This document shows, one piece after another, positions 27,784 to 37,415 of a stretch of 64,000 nt of DNA. The notes beneath the pieces were generated by a model. The model did no database searches. It saw only the letters and a list, made by a program, of their open reading frames with translations, and was not told where the DNA came from. The stretch's first letter is position 1; every line of letters starts with the position of its first letter. Origin of the DNA: an uncultured Gammaproteobacteria bacterium (lineage in GTDB: Bacteria; Pseudomonadota; Gammaproteobacteria; JAADHQ01); contig CAMYJO010000014.1 of the NCBI GenBank assembly GCA_947258755.1, forward strand, positions 1 through 64,000. Reading direction: 5' to 3'. Both the position numbers and the translations under genes were made by a program.

Positions 27784-28044
27784 GATGTTTATCAATGGAG
27801 CTTTCTGAACTGACAACATCACTCAAGACATCGATGTAATGACCTCCTTCAGTGACAGATTACATCAGTGGGGTAATTAAACATAATGTAGCTGATTTCA
27901 TGCAACCCAGCAGCACAACTGATTATCGCTAAACCGTGATTGCACTAAAACAAGCACCCCTTTTTGCATTATAATCATTGATCACTAATGAATTTATTAA
28001 CAGTTTCCGCGATAACATAAGCGCATAGCCTGTAGGTCAATATT
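27784..28044. other. ggt upstream region
   Basis: No gene. An inverted pair GATGTAAT (27833-27840) and ATTACATC (27859-27866) separated by 18 bases may be an operator. The ggt promoter should lie in the right-hand part. Confidence 0.35.
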
Positions 28045-29745
28045 ATGGGATATAACAAATCTCTTAGCTATATAGTTTCAGTTTTCATCCTCGTTATTTC
28101 ACCTTTACTACAGGCAGAAAACTTACCAAAAAATGCGGCCATCGCTACAGCGCACCCGCTGGCCACTCGCGCCGGCATACGCATACTTGAACAAGGCGGC
28201 AATGCTTTCGATGCCTCGATTGCCGTTACTGCCACACTCGCGGTTGTCGAGCCCTACTCTTCCGGTCTGGGCGGCGGTGGTTTCTGGTTATTACATGACC
28301 AGAAAAAGAATATTGACCTGATGATCGATGCGCGCGAAAAAGCGCCACTCAAAGCACAGCGGGATATGTATCTTGATAAGCAGGGAGATGTTATTCCGAA
28401 AATCTCACTGCAAGGTCCTCTGGCCGCCGGCATACCTGGCGTGCCAGCTGCCCTTGTGCATATTGCCGAGCACTATGGAAACCTGCCACTGAAGGTCAGC
28501 CTTGCCCCCGCCATACAGATTGCCCGACAAGGTTACCGCATCGATGAAAGTTATCGGCGCTTTGCAAAATTGCGCCTGCAAGCACTACAGTCGGACAAAG
28601 AAACAGCGGCAATTTTTCTGCATAAGAATGAAGTACCCCCGGCGGCCTATTTACTTAAGCAACCAGATCTCGCCAATACACTTGAACAAATAGCACAATA
28701 TGGTAATAAGGGCTTTTATGCTGGCAGTGTCGCGCAAAAACTGGTTCAAGGTGTCAACAAAGCGAATGGCATCTGGACTCTGGAAGATTTACAGCATTAC
28801 CGCATCAAGGAACGTCAGCCTGTAAGGTTTCAGTATCATGACTACACCATCAGCTCTGCTGCACCGCCTTCCTCCGGTGGAATTGCGTTGGCGACCATAT
28901 TAAACATCCTGGAGGCCTATAAACTCGATGAGCTGTCTGCAGCTCAGCGTAAACATCTTATTATTGAAGCTATGCGCCGTGCCTATGCCGACCGCGCTCA
29001 TTTCCTTGGTGACCCTGATTTTGTTCCTGTCCCTGTCAATAAGCTGATCAGTGAGCAACATGCGCGCCAATGGCGTACTAACATTGACATGAAAAAGGCC
29101 ACCCCAAGCAATACCTTGTCAACCCAGAAAGCAGAACTTAAGAAAGGCAAGGATACGACTCATTTCTCAATTATAGACAAACACGGCAACCGGGTTGCGG
29201 CAACTTTAAGTATCAATTATCCGTTTGGAGCCTGCTTTACCCCTGCTGGAACAGGCGTACTCCTGAATGATGAGATGGACGATTTTTCTGCCAAGCCGGG
29301 TGTACCCAATGCCTATGGTCTGGTCGGTGCCGAGGCCAATGCGATAGCCCCGGGAAAAAGACCGTTATCAAGCATGTCACCCACCTTTATCGAATCCGAG
29401 CAAGGGCTGGCTATTCTGGGTACACCCGGGGGTAGTCGCATCATCACGATGGTATTACTAGGGATCCTTAACTATATCGATGGCATGAATGCCACACAGC
29501 TTGTCGAGGCTGGCCGATATCATCATCAATTCTTACCTGATCGTGTCATCTATGAGCAGTCAGCATTAACTGAATCGGAAGTTAGTCAGTTGGCACAAAT
29601 GGGCCATCGGTTTAAAAGTAACAGCGCCGCCTATGGCGGCCAGGGCCCTTACGGTAATATGCAGGTCGTTATCTGGAACAAAACCGACAAAACAGTGCAG
29701 GCTGCCAGTGATCCGCGTGGACATGGATTGGCTATTGTTAAGTAA
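28045..29745 (+). CDS. ggt: Gamma-glutamyltranspeptidase
   Basis: A 566-residue secreted N-terminal nucleophile hydrolase that transfers or hydrolyses the gamma-glutamyl group of glutathione. Residues 1-24 are a signal peptide ending LLQA-EN. The large subunit has ATAHPLATRAGIRILEQGGNAFDA and SSGLGGGGFWLLHD; autocleavage should precede T371 in DTTHFSI, followed by LSINYPFGACF and SSMSPTFI. Length and motifs are complete, so it should be active in the periplasm. It is monocistronic. Confidence 0.93.
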   Translation: MGYNKSLSYIVSVFILVISPLLQAENLPKNAAIATAHPLATRAGIRILEQGGNAFDASIAVTATLAVVEPYSSGLGGGGFWLLHDQKKNIDLMIDAREKAPLKAQRDMYLDKQGDVIPKISLQGPLAAGIPGVPAALVHIAEHYGNLPLKVSLAPAIQIARQGYRIDESYRRFAKLRLQALQSDKETAAIFLHKNEVPPAAYLLKQPDLANTLEQIAQYGNKGFYAGSVAQKLVQGVNKANGIWTLEDLQHYRIKERQPVRFQYHDYTISSAAPPSSGGIALATILNILEAYKLDELSAAQRKHLIIEAMRRAYADRAHFLGDPDFVPVPVNKLISEQHARQWRTNIDMKKATPSNTLSTQKAELKKGKDTTHFSIIDKHGNRVAATLSINYPFGACFTPAGTGVLLNDEMDDFSAKPGVPNAYGLVGAEANAIAPGKRPLSSMSPTFIESEQGLAILGTPGGSRIITMVLLGILNYIDGMNATQLVEAGRYHHQFLPDRVIYEQSALTESEVSQLAQMGHRFKSNSAAYGGQGPYGNMQVVIWNKTDKTVQAASDPRGHGLAIVK

Positions 29746-29889
29746 TATTTATCATATTATTATATAGTAATCAATATGATAGAAAACTTTTGTCTTTTAT
29801 AACTAATACTGTCAATTATTATTAAAGCTTTCTGCCGCCTGGCCGTTAGATTAGTAACGCTGTTATTAATTTTTCGAGTGGCTTAGGCG

Positions 29890-30840
29890 ATGAATTCACG
29901 TTTTAAACTTTTCTCTGGCATTGTCTTTTTAATGCTAACGGTACTGCTGCATGGCTGTAATATCGTCAAGGTTCAGTCTGAACCCACTTATTTGCCAGCG
30001 AGTGTCTTGCGCAGTGATATAAAAAATGGCCTAAGCAGCTACGGCAATGAACAAATTCTAGAGCATAGTATTTTCCGTCCCCAATTTGTAGATTATCTTG
30101 ATGCGGTCAACCTGGAAAATGGTTCGATTGATATCGTCATGCTGGAACGGGCCATTACTACATGGAACGCGGTCATGACTGAGAGTAACGCCTGGATTGA
30201 ATTTAATAATATGCACTTTGAACGTCTGGCCAATGTATCAGGTGGTGATGACTATTGCGTCATGATAAACAGCTGTCGAATCACATCGGCCGATATTGCT
30301 GTTGTTAAATCTTGGAGTCTTGTAAATAGCAACGAACTGCTTCGTAACATCGACTATGACAGTGATTATGAATCAATCAATCAACCCTCAATCATTAATA
30401 GTATGGATGCCGGTAATGCTGAGCTCAATCGCACGCTAAAGCTAATTTATAATGACCCGGTCGGTAAAAAATTGATTGAGCGCTGTTATCAGCGTGGTGT
30501 TCTATTTCGTGTTGAAAATCTTGAAGGAAAACATGGCTATTATCACCATGGAAAGAAAATGGTAGTGATTGATCCGAAGATTTTTTACAACGAATTCAAT
30601 ACCCGATACATGATCCATGAAATGGTTCATGCTATCCACGATGAAAGCGAAAACTCCATTACCGAAGAAGTCCTGGCTGAAATTATAGGGCTCGATACAC
30701 AAAATCGAATCACCGGTATACCCTTAGAACTTCATCCCTATTCGATTTTTGTGCAGCATGTACTCCATCCTGAATATGGCAGGCTTTCCATGTCAAATAA
30801 TATCCGTGCCAGCCTCGATAACATCGGACTGGAGCTGTAA
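29890..30840 (+). CDS. Lipoprotein, putative zinc metalloprotease
   Basis: A 316-residue protein with a signal peptide and lipobox LLHGC (Cys about 23), so it should be anchored in the outer membrane or periplasmic leaflet. Near residue 241 it has YMIHEMVHAIHDE, with the zinc motif H243-E244-x-x-H247, and acidic residues in TEEVLAEIIG about 16-21 further on can supply the third ligand (gluzincin-like). The remainder matches no family recognised here. It may also be a non-peptidase HExxH protein. Its neighbours give no partner. Confidence 0.5.
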   Translation: MNSRFKLFSGIVFLMLTVLLHGCNIVKVQSEPTYLPASVLRSDIKNGLSSYGNEQILEHSIFRPQFVDYLDAVNLENGSIDIVMLERAITTWNAVMTESNAWIEFNNMHFERLANVSGGDDYCVMINSCRITSADIAVVKSWSLVNSNELLRNIDYDSDYESINQPSIINSMDAGNAELNRTLKLIYNDPVGKKLIERCYQRGVLFRVENLEGKHGYYHHGKKMVVIDPKIFYNEFNTRYMIHEMVHAIHDESENSITEEVLAEIIGLDTQNRITGIPLELHPYSIFVQHVLHPEYGRLSMSNNIRASLDNIGLEL

Positions 30841-30866
30841 ATAATTCCATATTGATCCTTATCGTG

Positions 30867-30893
30867 CATGGGCCTGGTCGAGCCAGGTCCATG
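30867..30893. terminator. Possible hairpin after the metalloprotease gene
   Basis: CATGGGCCTGG, the loop TCGAG, then CCAGGTCCATG: an eleven-pair stem with one G-U pair, 27 bases past the stop. No T-run follows, so termination would be weak or Rho-assisted. Confidence 0.45.
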
Positions 30894-31002
30894 AGCATGC
30901 TTGAATATAACGGATCAATATTAATCGTCAGTGAAAATAAAGAAATACATGACGTAACATAATTTTTAATTACTTTTTAAACTTTAAATTGGGAGAAATA
31001 TC

Positions 31003-31353
31003 ATGAAGAAGTTAAGTCTAATTGCAGGTATAGTTTGCTCACTCGGCACACTTGGCATTACCAGCACTGCACATGCATGTTATTACGAAGGCGACCCCGT
31101 AAAGACCGCATCGGGTTTTGACACTCCGAAAACCGCCTCAGACATAGACTGTTATTATGATGGCGATCCAGTTGCGAACGCTTCCGGTCAATATGACAGC
31201 CTTGTTATTTCCTATGAAAGCGGTGAGTACTATACTGCTGACATGCCGGAAAAATACGTGTCGCATGATAGCACCCAGAAAGCCGTAAACATATCAGCAA
31301 GCGAAAATGGATTATTGAATACCGTGATGGCAAACAGAAAATCTGTAAGATAA
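31003..31353 (+). CDS. Small secreted protein with a duplicated motif
   Basis: A 116-residue protein with a signal peptide cut after AHA (about residue 24), so that the mature protein starts with cysteine. Two near copies of a 13-residue motif follow: CYYEGDPVKTASG and CYYDGDPVANASG, 25 residues apart. Each carries one cysteine, so a disulfide between the copies is possible. The cysteine at the cleavage site does not fit a lipobox (HAC). GGGAG precedes the ATG. Function and family are unknown. Confidence 0.6.
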   Translation: MKKLSLIAGIVCSLGTLGITSTAHACYYEGDPVKTASGFDTPKTASDIDCYYDGDPVANASGQYDSLVISYESGEYYTADMPEKYVSHDSTQKAVNISASENGLLNTVMANRKSVR

Positions 31354-31412
31354 GTATGTTCAGACTGGATTAAAATCTACTCATATTTTTAATCCAGAAA
31401 TCAGCAACAATA

Positions 31413-31452
31413 AAAACCCCGATTGATATTATTATCTCAATCGGGGTTTTTT
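31413..31452. terminator. Bidirectional rho-independent terminator
   Basis: AAAACCCCGATTGA, a ten-base loop, then TCAATCGGGGTTTTTT forms a long perfect stem with a T-run on the plus strand and A-run on the left that gives a U-run on the minus strand. It ends the small secreted protein gene from the left and the ybbP transcript from the right. Confidence 0.92.
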
Positions 31453-31478
31453 ACATCATCAAGTCGTTCTAGTGTGCC

Positions 31479-33965
31479 TTAACGATACAAAATACTCGCA
31501 GGTGGTAGCAATGTCACATGTCGCGTATATAATCTACCCGTCAACAAGATCAATACAACACCAGTTAATGGTGCCAGAACCCAGTATAGTACATGCAATT
31601 CATAGCCCAATTTGAACACATACTTGTATAACCCATAGGTGATCATCTCAGTTCCGATAACAGCCAATACACCTGCAAATAAACCCAATATCGTAAACTC
31701 AGCCAACTGTCCTTTGCGTAAAAAGGATTTCTTGGCCCCCAAGCTACGCATAATAATAGCCGTATGAATACGATCATCCATACTTGACTGCAATGCCGCC
31801 ATTAATACAACCAGTCCGGCAATCAACACAAACAGCATGACATATTCTACAGCCAGCGTGACCTGGTCAAGAATCACTTTGACCTGCTCCATGATGGCAT
31901 CAACCTCAATAACGGTTAAACCGGGAAACTGTCGAACCAGTTTATTTATAATCTCCTTCTTATCAGCGGGCAGGTAAAAGCTACTAATAAAGTTGTGCGG
32001 GTAATCGCTGATGACCTTGGGTGGAAAGATAATGTAAAAGTTTGGCTGAAATGAATCCCATTGTACCTTGCGGATATTACTGACACTGGCCTTAAATTTT
32101 TTATCGGCCGCTTGAAAGCTTAATGAGTCACCCAACTTAACTCCCAAACGTTGCGCCAGGCCACTCTCAATCGATAACAAATTTTTACCTTGATCTGCGG
32201 CTGACCACCATTTACCTTTTATCAGTTGATTGTTTTTCTGTATATTATCTGCCCAGGATATATTCAACTCCCGCCGCAGGGCCTCATCAATACGCGCACC
32301 AGGAGGTACCGCCTGCAATACCGGTACATCGTTAATCGCGCTGATACGCGCGCGTACCATTGGATACAAGCCCTCCGTCCTCATGCCATGGGCACTGAAA
32401 AAGCTTGCTAATGCAGGCACTTCACTGGCCTGTATATTGACAACAAAATGGTTGGGTGCCTCGGCCGGGAGTTGGGCTTGCCAACGATCCAGCAGGTCAG
32501 TGCGTAGTAGTAATACAGTCAGCAATATCATCAAGGCCAGGCCTAATGCGAGGATCTGCAATTGATTAGCTTGTCGATAGCGAATGACCTGCATTAATCC
32601 GCTGCGCCATGGCCCAGTTAAAAATATCAGCAGGTAGCGACTCAAAGCAATCATCAGAACTGTTAACACCGCTAACAGCAACACACAGGCCAGGGTGCCT
32701 AGTAACACAATCAGTGTTAATAACAGGTTCCCTGATTGCCACCACATCAGCACGCAAATACTGAATAATGCCAGACCATAAACAACAACAGCGCTAATGG
32801 GTAGTGGTATGCTATCGCGGCGAAGTACACGCAATGGTGGTACCGATTTCAAACGCATGATAGCCGGCAGGCTAAATCCGGCCAATGTTAAAAAACCAGA
32901 AAAGAAACCACTGACAAGAGGCTGATAGCCCGGCCTGGGTAAATTTTCCGGGAGCAAATCGGCCATCACCATGACCAAACCCTGTTGCGCCAGGAAGCCG
33001 ACTAAACACCCCAATACACAAGCCAGCACACCGATCATGATCAGTTGCATACTATATAGTGATACGATTTTCGCCTGAACTGCCCCCATGCAACGTAGTA
33101 GCGCTGTTTGATCAAAATGCCTCTGACCATAACGATTGGCGGCCATGGCAATGGCGATTCCTGCCAACATCACGCTGAGCATCGATGCCAGTGCCAGGTA
33201 CTGCTCAGCCCTATCCAGAGCTGTATTCAGTGCCTGGGAGCCCTGTTTACCACCAAAAAGTCTGGCCGTTGGATTAAGCACCGGTTTTAGCCAGCGCTCA
33301 AAACGTTCTCTATCCTGCAAGGATCCACTGAACAGATATTGATAGGTAATACGACTTCCGGGTTGAATGACGCCAGTGTTAGCCACATCACTATAGTGCA
33401 TCAACATACGTGGTGCTATCGGCATAAAACTGCCTGCCTGGCCGGGATCATACTTCAGTACTCCGCTAACCGTTAACTGGCTGTTACCCAGTTCAAAACT
33501 ATCCCCTACTTTCAGATTCAATCGCTTCAGCAAGCGATGTGTCAGCCAGGCCTCACCAGGGCCAGGTCCGCGGCTACTTATAATGGTTTCGCCATACAGC
33601 TGCGTCGCGTATTCTATTTCACCTAATAAGGGGAAATGATCATCCACCGCCTTTACCTGCGCCAATTGAAAGTCCTCATTGGCGACTAACACCGTCGAAA
33701 ACAATAAATTTTTACTGACGGCCAATTTCAGCTGACTGGCCTTGTCCAATACGCTAGCATCGACCTCCCTGGGAGAGTTCAACATTAAATCGGCGCCTAA
33801 GAATTTTCCGGTTTGATCTTGCATCGCCAGATTGATGCGTTGGGTAAAAAAACCAATCGATGTCACACTGGCAACGGCGATGATTAACGCCAGGGTTAAT
33901 ATTTTCAATTCACCGACATACCAGTCACGTCGTATAAGTCGCCAGGCCAACTTGATTGTATTCAT
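31479..33965 (-). CDS. ybbP: ABC transporter permease, YbbP family
   Basis: An 828-residue FtsX/MacB-like permease. A membrane segment at about 20-40 is followed by a large periplasmic MacB-like domain, membrane helices at about 255-480, a second periplasmic domain, and three helices at the C-terminus (around 690-820). It works with YbbA, whose stop overlaps its start by four bases. In E. coli ybbA-ybbP is divergent from tesA exactly as here. The substrate is unknown; lipid or lipoprotein release is suspected for the family. Confidence 0.88.
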   Translation of the reverse strand: MNTIKLAWRLIRRDWYVGELKILTLALIIAVASVTSIGFFTQRINLAMQDQTGKFLGADLMLNSPREVDASVLDKASQLKLAVSKNLLFSTVLVANEDFQLAQVKAVDDHFPLLGEIEYATQLYGETIISSRGPGPGEAWLTHRLLKRLNLKVGDSFELGNSQLTVSGVLKYDPGQAGSFMPIAPRMLMHYSDVANTGVIQPGSRITYQYLFSGSLQDRERFERWLKPVLNPTARLFGGKQGSQALNTALDRAEQYLALASMLSVMLAGIAIAMAANRYGQRHFDQTALLRCMGAVQAKIVSLYSMQLIMIGVLACVLGCLVGFLAQQGLVMVMADLLPENLPRPGYQPLVSGFFSGFLTLAGFSLPAIMRLKSVPPLRVLRRDSIPLPISAVVVYGLALFSICVLMWWQSGNLLLTLIVLLGTLACVLLLAVLTVLMIALSRYLLIFLTGPWRSGLMQVIRYRQANQLQILALGLALMILLTVLLLRTDLLDRWQAQLPAEAPNHFVVNIQASEVPALASFFSAHGMRTEGLYPMVRARISAINDVPVLQAVPPGARIDEALRRELNISWADNIQKNNQLIKGKWWSAADQGKNLLSIESGLAQRLGVKLGDSLSFQAADKKFKASVSNIRKVQWDSFQPNFYIIFPPKVISDYPHNFISSFYLPADKKEIINKLVRQFPGLTVIEVDAIMEQVKVILDQVTLAVEYVMLFVLIAGLVVLMAALQSSMDDRIHTAIIMRSLGAKKSFLRKGQLAEFTILGLFAGVLAVIGTEMITYGLYKYVFKLGYELHVLYWVLAPLTGVVLILLTGRLYTRHVTLLPPASILYR

Positions 33966-34663
33966 CCCTTTTCTTCCCTGATGAGTCCATCCTCAAGTAT
34001 CAACCTACGCTGACACAGGCCAGCCAGGTTTTCATCATGTGTGACCATTACCAGTGTGGTCTGCTGCTCACGATTAATCTCGAATAACAAATTAATAATT
34101 TGTGCACTGGTAACCGTATCAAGATTACCGGTAGGCTCGTCGGCGAAGACGATGGCTGGCTGTAATGCAAATGCACGCGCAATCGCCACCCTTTGTTGCT
34201 CGCCCCCGGATAATTGACGCGGAAAATGTTGCAGGCGCTGATCCAGCCCTACCCTTTGTAATAATTCATGTGCGCGCGTTTTGGCATTGCTATCAGCCTT
34301 AAGCTCGAGTGGTAACATGACATTTTCCAGGGCAGTCAGGTTGGGCAAAAGTTGAAACGATTGAAAGACAAAACCCACTTTATCCAGGCGCAATTCAGCA
34401 CGTCCGTCTTCATCCAATGCATTTAAGTGTTTGTTATCGAGAAATACATCCCCTGCAGTTGGCATGTCAAGGCCTGCCAATAGCCCCAGTAAGGTTGATT
34501 TCCCTGATCCGGATTGACCGAGGATGGCAATGGTTTCTCCAGACTTGATTTCCAGTTCAACACCATTCAGGATGTTAAGCATCTGTTGCGTTGAACTATC
34601 GAGTGAAGGGACTTGCTTATAAAGTTTACGAGCTGTCAGGATCAGTTCAGAAGGTTTATTCAT
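33962..34663 (-). CDS. ybbA: ABC transporter ATPase, YbbA family
   Basis: A 233-residue LolD-type ATPase with Walker A LGQSGSGKSTL, Q-loop FVFQSFQLLP, signature LSGGEQQRVAIARAF, Walker B IVFADEPTGNLD and the H-loop in VMVTHDENLA. It powers YbbP at the inner membrane. Its ATG (34663-34661) shares bases with the tesA ATG on the other strand, so both genes must read their promoters within each other's coding sequence. Confidence 0.9.
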   Translation of the reverse strand: MNKPSELILTARKLYKQVPSLDSSTQQMLNILNGVELEIKSGETIAILGQSGSGKSTLLGLLAGLDMPTAGDVFLDNKHLNALDEDGRAELRLDKVGFVFQSFQLLPNLTALENVMLPLELKADSNAKTRAHELLQRVGLDQRLQHFPRQLSGGEQQRVAIARAFALQPAIVFADEPTGNLDTVTSAQIINLLFEINREQQTTLVMVTHDENLAGLCQRRLILEDGLIREEKG

Positions 34664-35324
34664 GATACGTTTTATCTATATATTATTGTTGGTCGTTTCC
34701 AACGCTGACGCCAACCTGGCAACAGCCGGGGCTCAACAAGAAGAAAATCCACCCGTCATTCTGGTGATTGGTGACAGCCTGAGTGCAGCCTATGGTATCG
34801 AGGCAGACAAAGGCTGGGTTTCATTGATTGGACAGAGACTAAAGGAAAAAAGTTTCAATTACCAGATAGTTAATGCCAGCATAAGTGGCGATACGAGTGC
34901 GAATGGCCTTGTCCGGCTACCGGCCTTATTAAAAAGATATCAACCTGTTCTGGTCATTGTAGAACTGGGAGGCAACGACGGCATCAGGGGGCTATCAATT
35001 AAGGTCATGAAACAGAATCTGTCAAAGATCATAGTAAACAGCCTGCAGGCGCAAGCGCGAGTGCTGTTGACCGGGATTAAAATCCCACCGAATTATGGCA
35101 AACGCTACACGCAGGCCTTCTACGCGGTTTATACAAGCCTGGCCAATGAGTATCAAATACCATTAGTCCCATTTTTACTCGACTCGGTAGGTACTCGCTC
35201 TGAACTAATGCAAGCAGATGGCGTGCACCCGACAGAACAGGCGCAGTCACTGATAGCAGAAAATGTCTGGCCATACCTCGCATCCATGTTATCGAGATCC
35301 GCGTCAGAATCCTCCACCCAATAA
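34662..35324 (+). CDS. tesA: Arylesterase / acyl-CoA thioesterase I
   Basis: A 220-residue SGNH hydrolase with a signal peptide (about 1-22). The catalytic serine is in VIGDSLSAAYG, the Gly-Asn block in ELGGNDGIRG, and Asp-His in ADGVHPTEQA. It hydrolyses acyl esters, thioesters and lysophospholipids in the periplasm. AGAAGG seven bases upstream supports ATG 34662, although that site lies inside the ybbA coding sequence. Confidence 0.92.
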   Translation: MIRFIYILLLVVSNADANLATAGAQQEENPPVILVIGDSLSAAYGIEADKGWVSLIGQRLKEKSFNYQIVNASISGDTSANGLVRLPALLKRYQPVLVIVELGGNDGIRGLSIKVMKQNLSKIIVNSLQAQARVLLTGIKIPPNYGKRYTQAFYAVYTSLANEYQIPLVPFLLDSVGTRSELMQADGVHPTEQAQSLIAENVWPYLASMLSRSASESSTQ

Positions 35325-35438
35325 AGGCTTGCATGGAACTCAAACACGCTCGCTACTTATCGCAGCGCTATAACTATAATTAACTTTAAATATTAATACT
35401 ATATCATTGTTATTAATGTTTTTTATACATATAATATG

Positions 35439-36263
35439 CTAACCAGCAGCAACACTGACCTGATAGCCTGCAAACTTACGGATATTCAATACCCCCGTAT
35501 CCATGATCAAATATTGCCCCTTGATGCCCTGCAGAATCCCTTCGATCTGAGCGGTCTTATCAAAATTAAATGATTTCACCTTGTCCGGATATTGACTAAC
35601 CGGATAACGGATGTTGACCGTTTGCTCCTCGGGCAATAGCGATACCGACTCATAACCGAATTCGTGTTCAATGCGTTTTATTTCATCTTCAGCGTGTTGC
35701 AATAGCTCATCACGTTTTGCCGCCAGATCGAGTTTATCTGGCTCCCCTTTTAACATTTTTCGCCAATCGGTACGGTCTGATACATGTTCTTTTATGACGA
35801 CTTCCAGTTTACCTGAGATCAACCGATTGCTGACACGTAAAATCGCTAATGCCTGACTGGCACCCTGATCCATCCAACGGGTGGGCACCTGTGAGCCACG
35901 TGTGATACCTACCTTGATCCCTGAGGAATTGGCCAGATAAACATAGTGGTCCTGAAAACAATGCTCTTTACCCCACTCTGGCTGACGACAAGTGTCCTTA
36001 AAGAAATGACAAGTTTCAGGTTTCATGATGCACATATCGCAGGCCGCGAGTGACTGAAAACAGGGATAACAATATCCCTGGCTATAACTTTTTTTTGTCT
36101 TACGACCGCACTCAATACAATGTATCTGGTCCTGAAAAGTCAATGAAATTGGTTTGCCGATAAACTGATTCATTGGCAGTAATTGATCATCGAGCGGTAA
36201 TTGGTACTCCACAGTTGATGCAAGTGTGGTGACCATTTTTTTTAGATGTCCGGTAGCATTCAT
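35439..36263 (-). CDS. DUF2797 protein with Cys-rich centre
   Basis: A 274-residue protein of the DUF2797 family, recognised by the middle section HCFQDHYVYLANSSGIKVGITRG and the following WMDQGASQA. About nine cysteines occur in 45-110, in pairs CIECG, CYPCF and CDMC and CHFFKDTC, suggesting one or two zinc sites. The KVGITR motif resembles GIY-YIG nuclease cores, but catalysis has not been shown for the family. Function is unknown. Confidence 0.75.
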   Translation of the reverse strand: MNATGHLKKMVTTLASTVEYQLPLDDQLLPMNQFIGKPISLTFQDQIHCIECGRKTKKSYSQGYCYPCFQSLAACDMCIMKPETCHFFKDTCRQPEWGKEHCFQDHYVYLANSSGIKVGITRGSQVPTRWMDQGASQALAILRVSNRLISGKLEVVIKEHVSDRTDWRKMLKGEPDKLDLAAKRDELLQHAEDEIKRIEHEFGYESVSLLPEEQTVNIRYPVSQYPDKVKSFNFDKTAQIEGILQGIKGQYLIMDTGVLNIRKFAGYQVSVAAG

Positions 36264-36285
36264 CAGGCCATTCTAGCATAGATAA

Positions 36286-36402
36286 TTAGCGCGTCATTAA
36301 GCGCACACCACGCATATACAGTCTGTGCGCATCGCTATGCAGGCTCAACTCGCGAGCATAAGAAAGGCCGTCAATTAGCCTAATTAATACCCACTGAAAC
36401 AT
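36286..36402 (-). CDS. Possible small protein, 38 residues
   Basis: A 38-codon frame from ATG 36402 to the stop at 36286 lies 22 bases upstream of the DUF2797 start on the same strand. The peptide (begins MFQWVLIRLIDGLSYARELS) has a balanced composition rich in Arg, Leu and His. A GAG eight bases before the ATG may bind ribosomes. It could be a leader peptide for DUF2797 or a chance frame. Confidence 0.35.
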   Translation of the reverse strand: MFQWVLIRLIDGLSYARELSLHSDAHRLYMRGVRLMTR

Positions 36403-36536
36403 TCCTATACTCTACGTAAGGATTTATAGGTATCTGATACATATAGAAATTATTTTGGCTATAATCGATAGGCAACACTGAATCAATAAATCACATACCT
36501 TGCCGATAAACTAATGACACTAAGAGCGAATTGAGT

Positions 36537-37415
36537 ATGGTTTTAAGATATATTTTTCAGATGCTTATGTTACTTTGGTTCGTTTCCATCCCGACCATGA
36601 CTGCGGCTGAAACAATCATTCGAGAAGTCCAACCGGGCATCCTGGCCAGTGCTGAATATGAAGCGGGCGAATCCGACATGCCCGTGGTCCTCATCGTGCA
36701 TGGTTTTCTACAAAACAATAACTACCTGACATTAACCAATATCAAGGATGCGGTACTGGACAATGGCTACAGTCTGCTGGCACCGGTCATTTCGCTAAGT
36801 GTCAACAACCGTCGTTCCTCCTTACCCTGTCAGTCAACCCATCGACATACGATGGAAGACAGCCTTAACGAGATTGAAAGCTGGATGCAATGGCTAAAGG
36901 AGAAAAAGCATAATCGCGTCATTTTGATTGGCCACAGCTTTGGCAGTGTGCAGGCAGTCGCCTACGTTGAGAAGAAACACAAGGCTAATAGCTTACCGCG
37001 AGTGACAAAAATTATAGGTGTCAGCTTAATTGACTCTGAATATGTACCAGACAGGGAACGTCGGGAACAGCTTCGAATTACCGCGAGACAACGGTTACAG
37101 AATAACAACACTGAAACCAATACCTACAGATTATCATACTGTCATATTTATCGCGCATCAGCCAAAGGCTTTCTTTCTTATGCTGATTGGACAAGTGATC
37201 GTATCCTGGCTGCGCTCCAGGTACTGACCAAAGATTACGAAGTCGTTTCCATATTAGGAAGCAAAGACAAACGTGTGCCGATAAATTGGCCCGATAAGCA
37301 AAAGAATGCAGGCGCCGAAGTTAAATTAATAGAAGGCGCAAATCACTTTTTTGGCGGCAGTCAACAAATTGATCTAATTGAGTACCTGGATGAGTTACTG
37401 GGCGATCCCTCTTGA
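36537..37415 (+). CDS. Secreted alpha/beta hydrolase
   Basis: A 292-residue protein with a signal peptide (about 1-24, ending TAAE) and an alpha/beta-hydrolase fold. HGFLQNNNYLTL gives the oxyanion loop, the nucleophile is in IGHSFGSVQAV, and D and H are in ILGSKDKRVP and EGANHFFGG. A TTG at 36531 is an alternative start; ATG 36537 has AAGAG ten bases upstream. The substrate is unknown. The stop overlaps the next gene (TTGA), which ties it to the binding protein and the GGDEF-EAL protein in one operon. Confidence 0.7.
   Translation: MVLRYIFQMLMLLWFVSIPTMTAAETIIREVQPGILASAEYEAGESDMPVVLIVHGFLQNNNYLTLTNIKDAVLDNGYSLLAPVISLSVNNRRSSLPCQSTHRHTMEDSLNEIESWMQWLKEKKHNRVILIGHSFGSVQAVAYVEKKHKANSLPRVTKIIGVSLIDSEYVPDRERREQLRITARQRLQNNNTETNTYRLSYCHIYRASAKGFLSYADWTSDRILAALQVLTKDYEVVSILGSKDKRVPINWPDKQKNAGAEVKLIEGANHFFGGSQQIDLIEYLDELLGDPS

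Noticed and set aside
27833-27866. GATGTAAT/ATTACATC pair before ggt as a second FNR site
   Set aside because: The spacing of 18 bases does not fit the FNR box; kept only as a possible operator.
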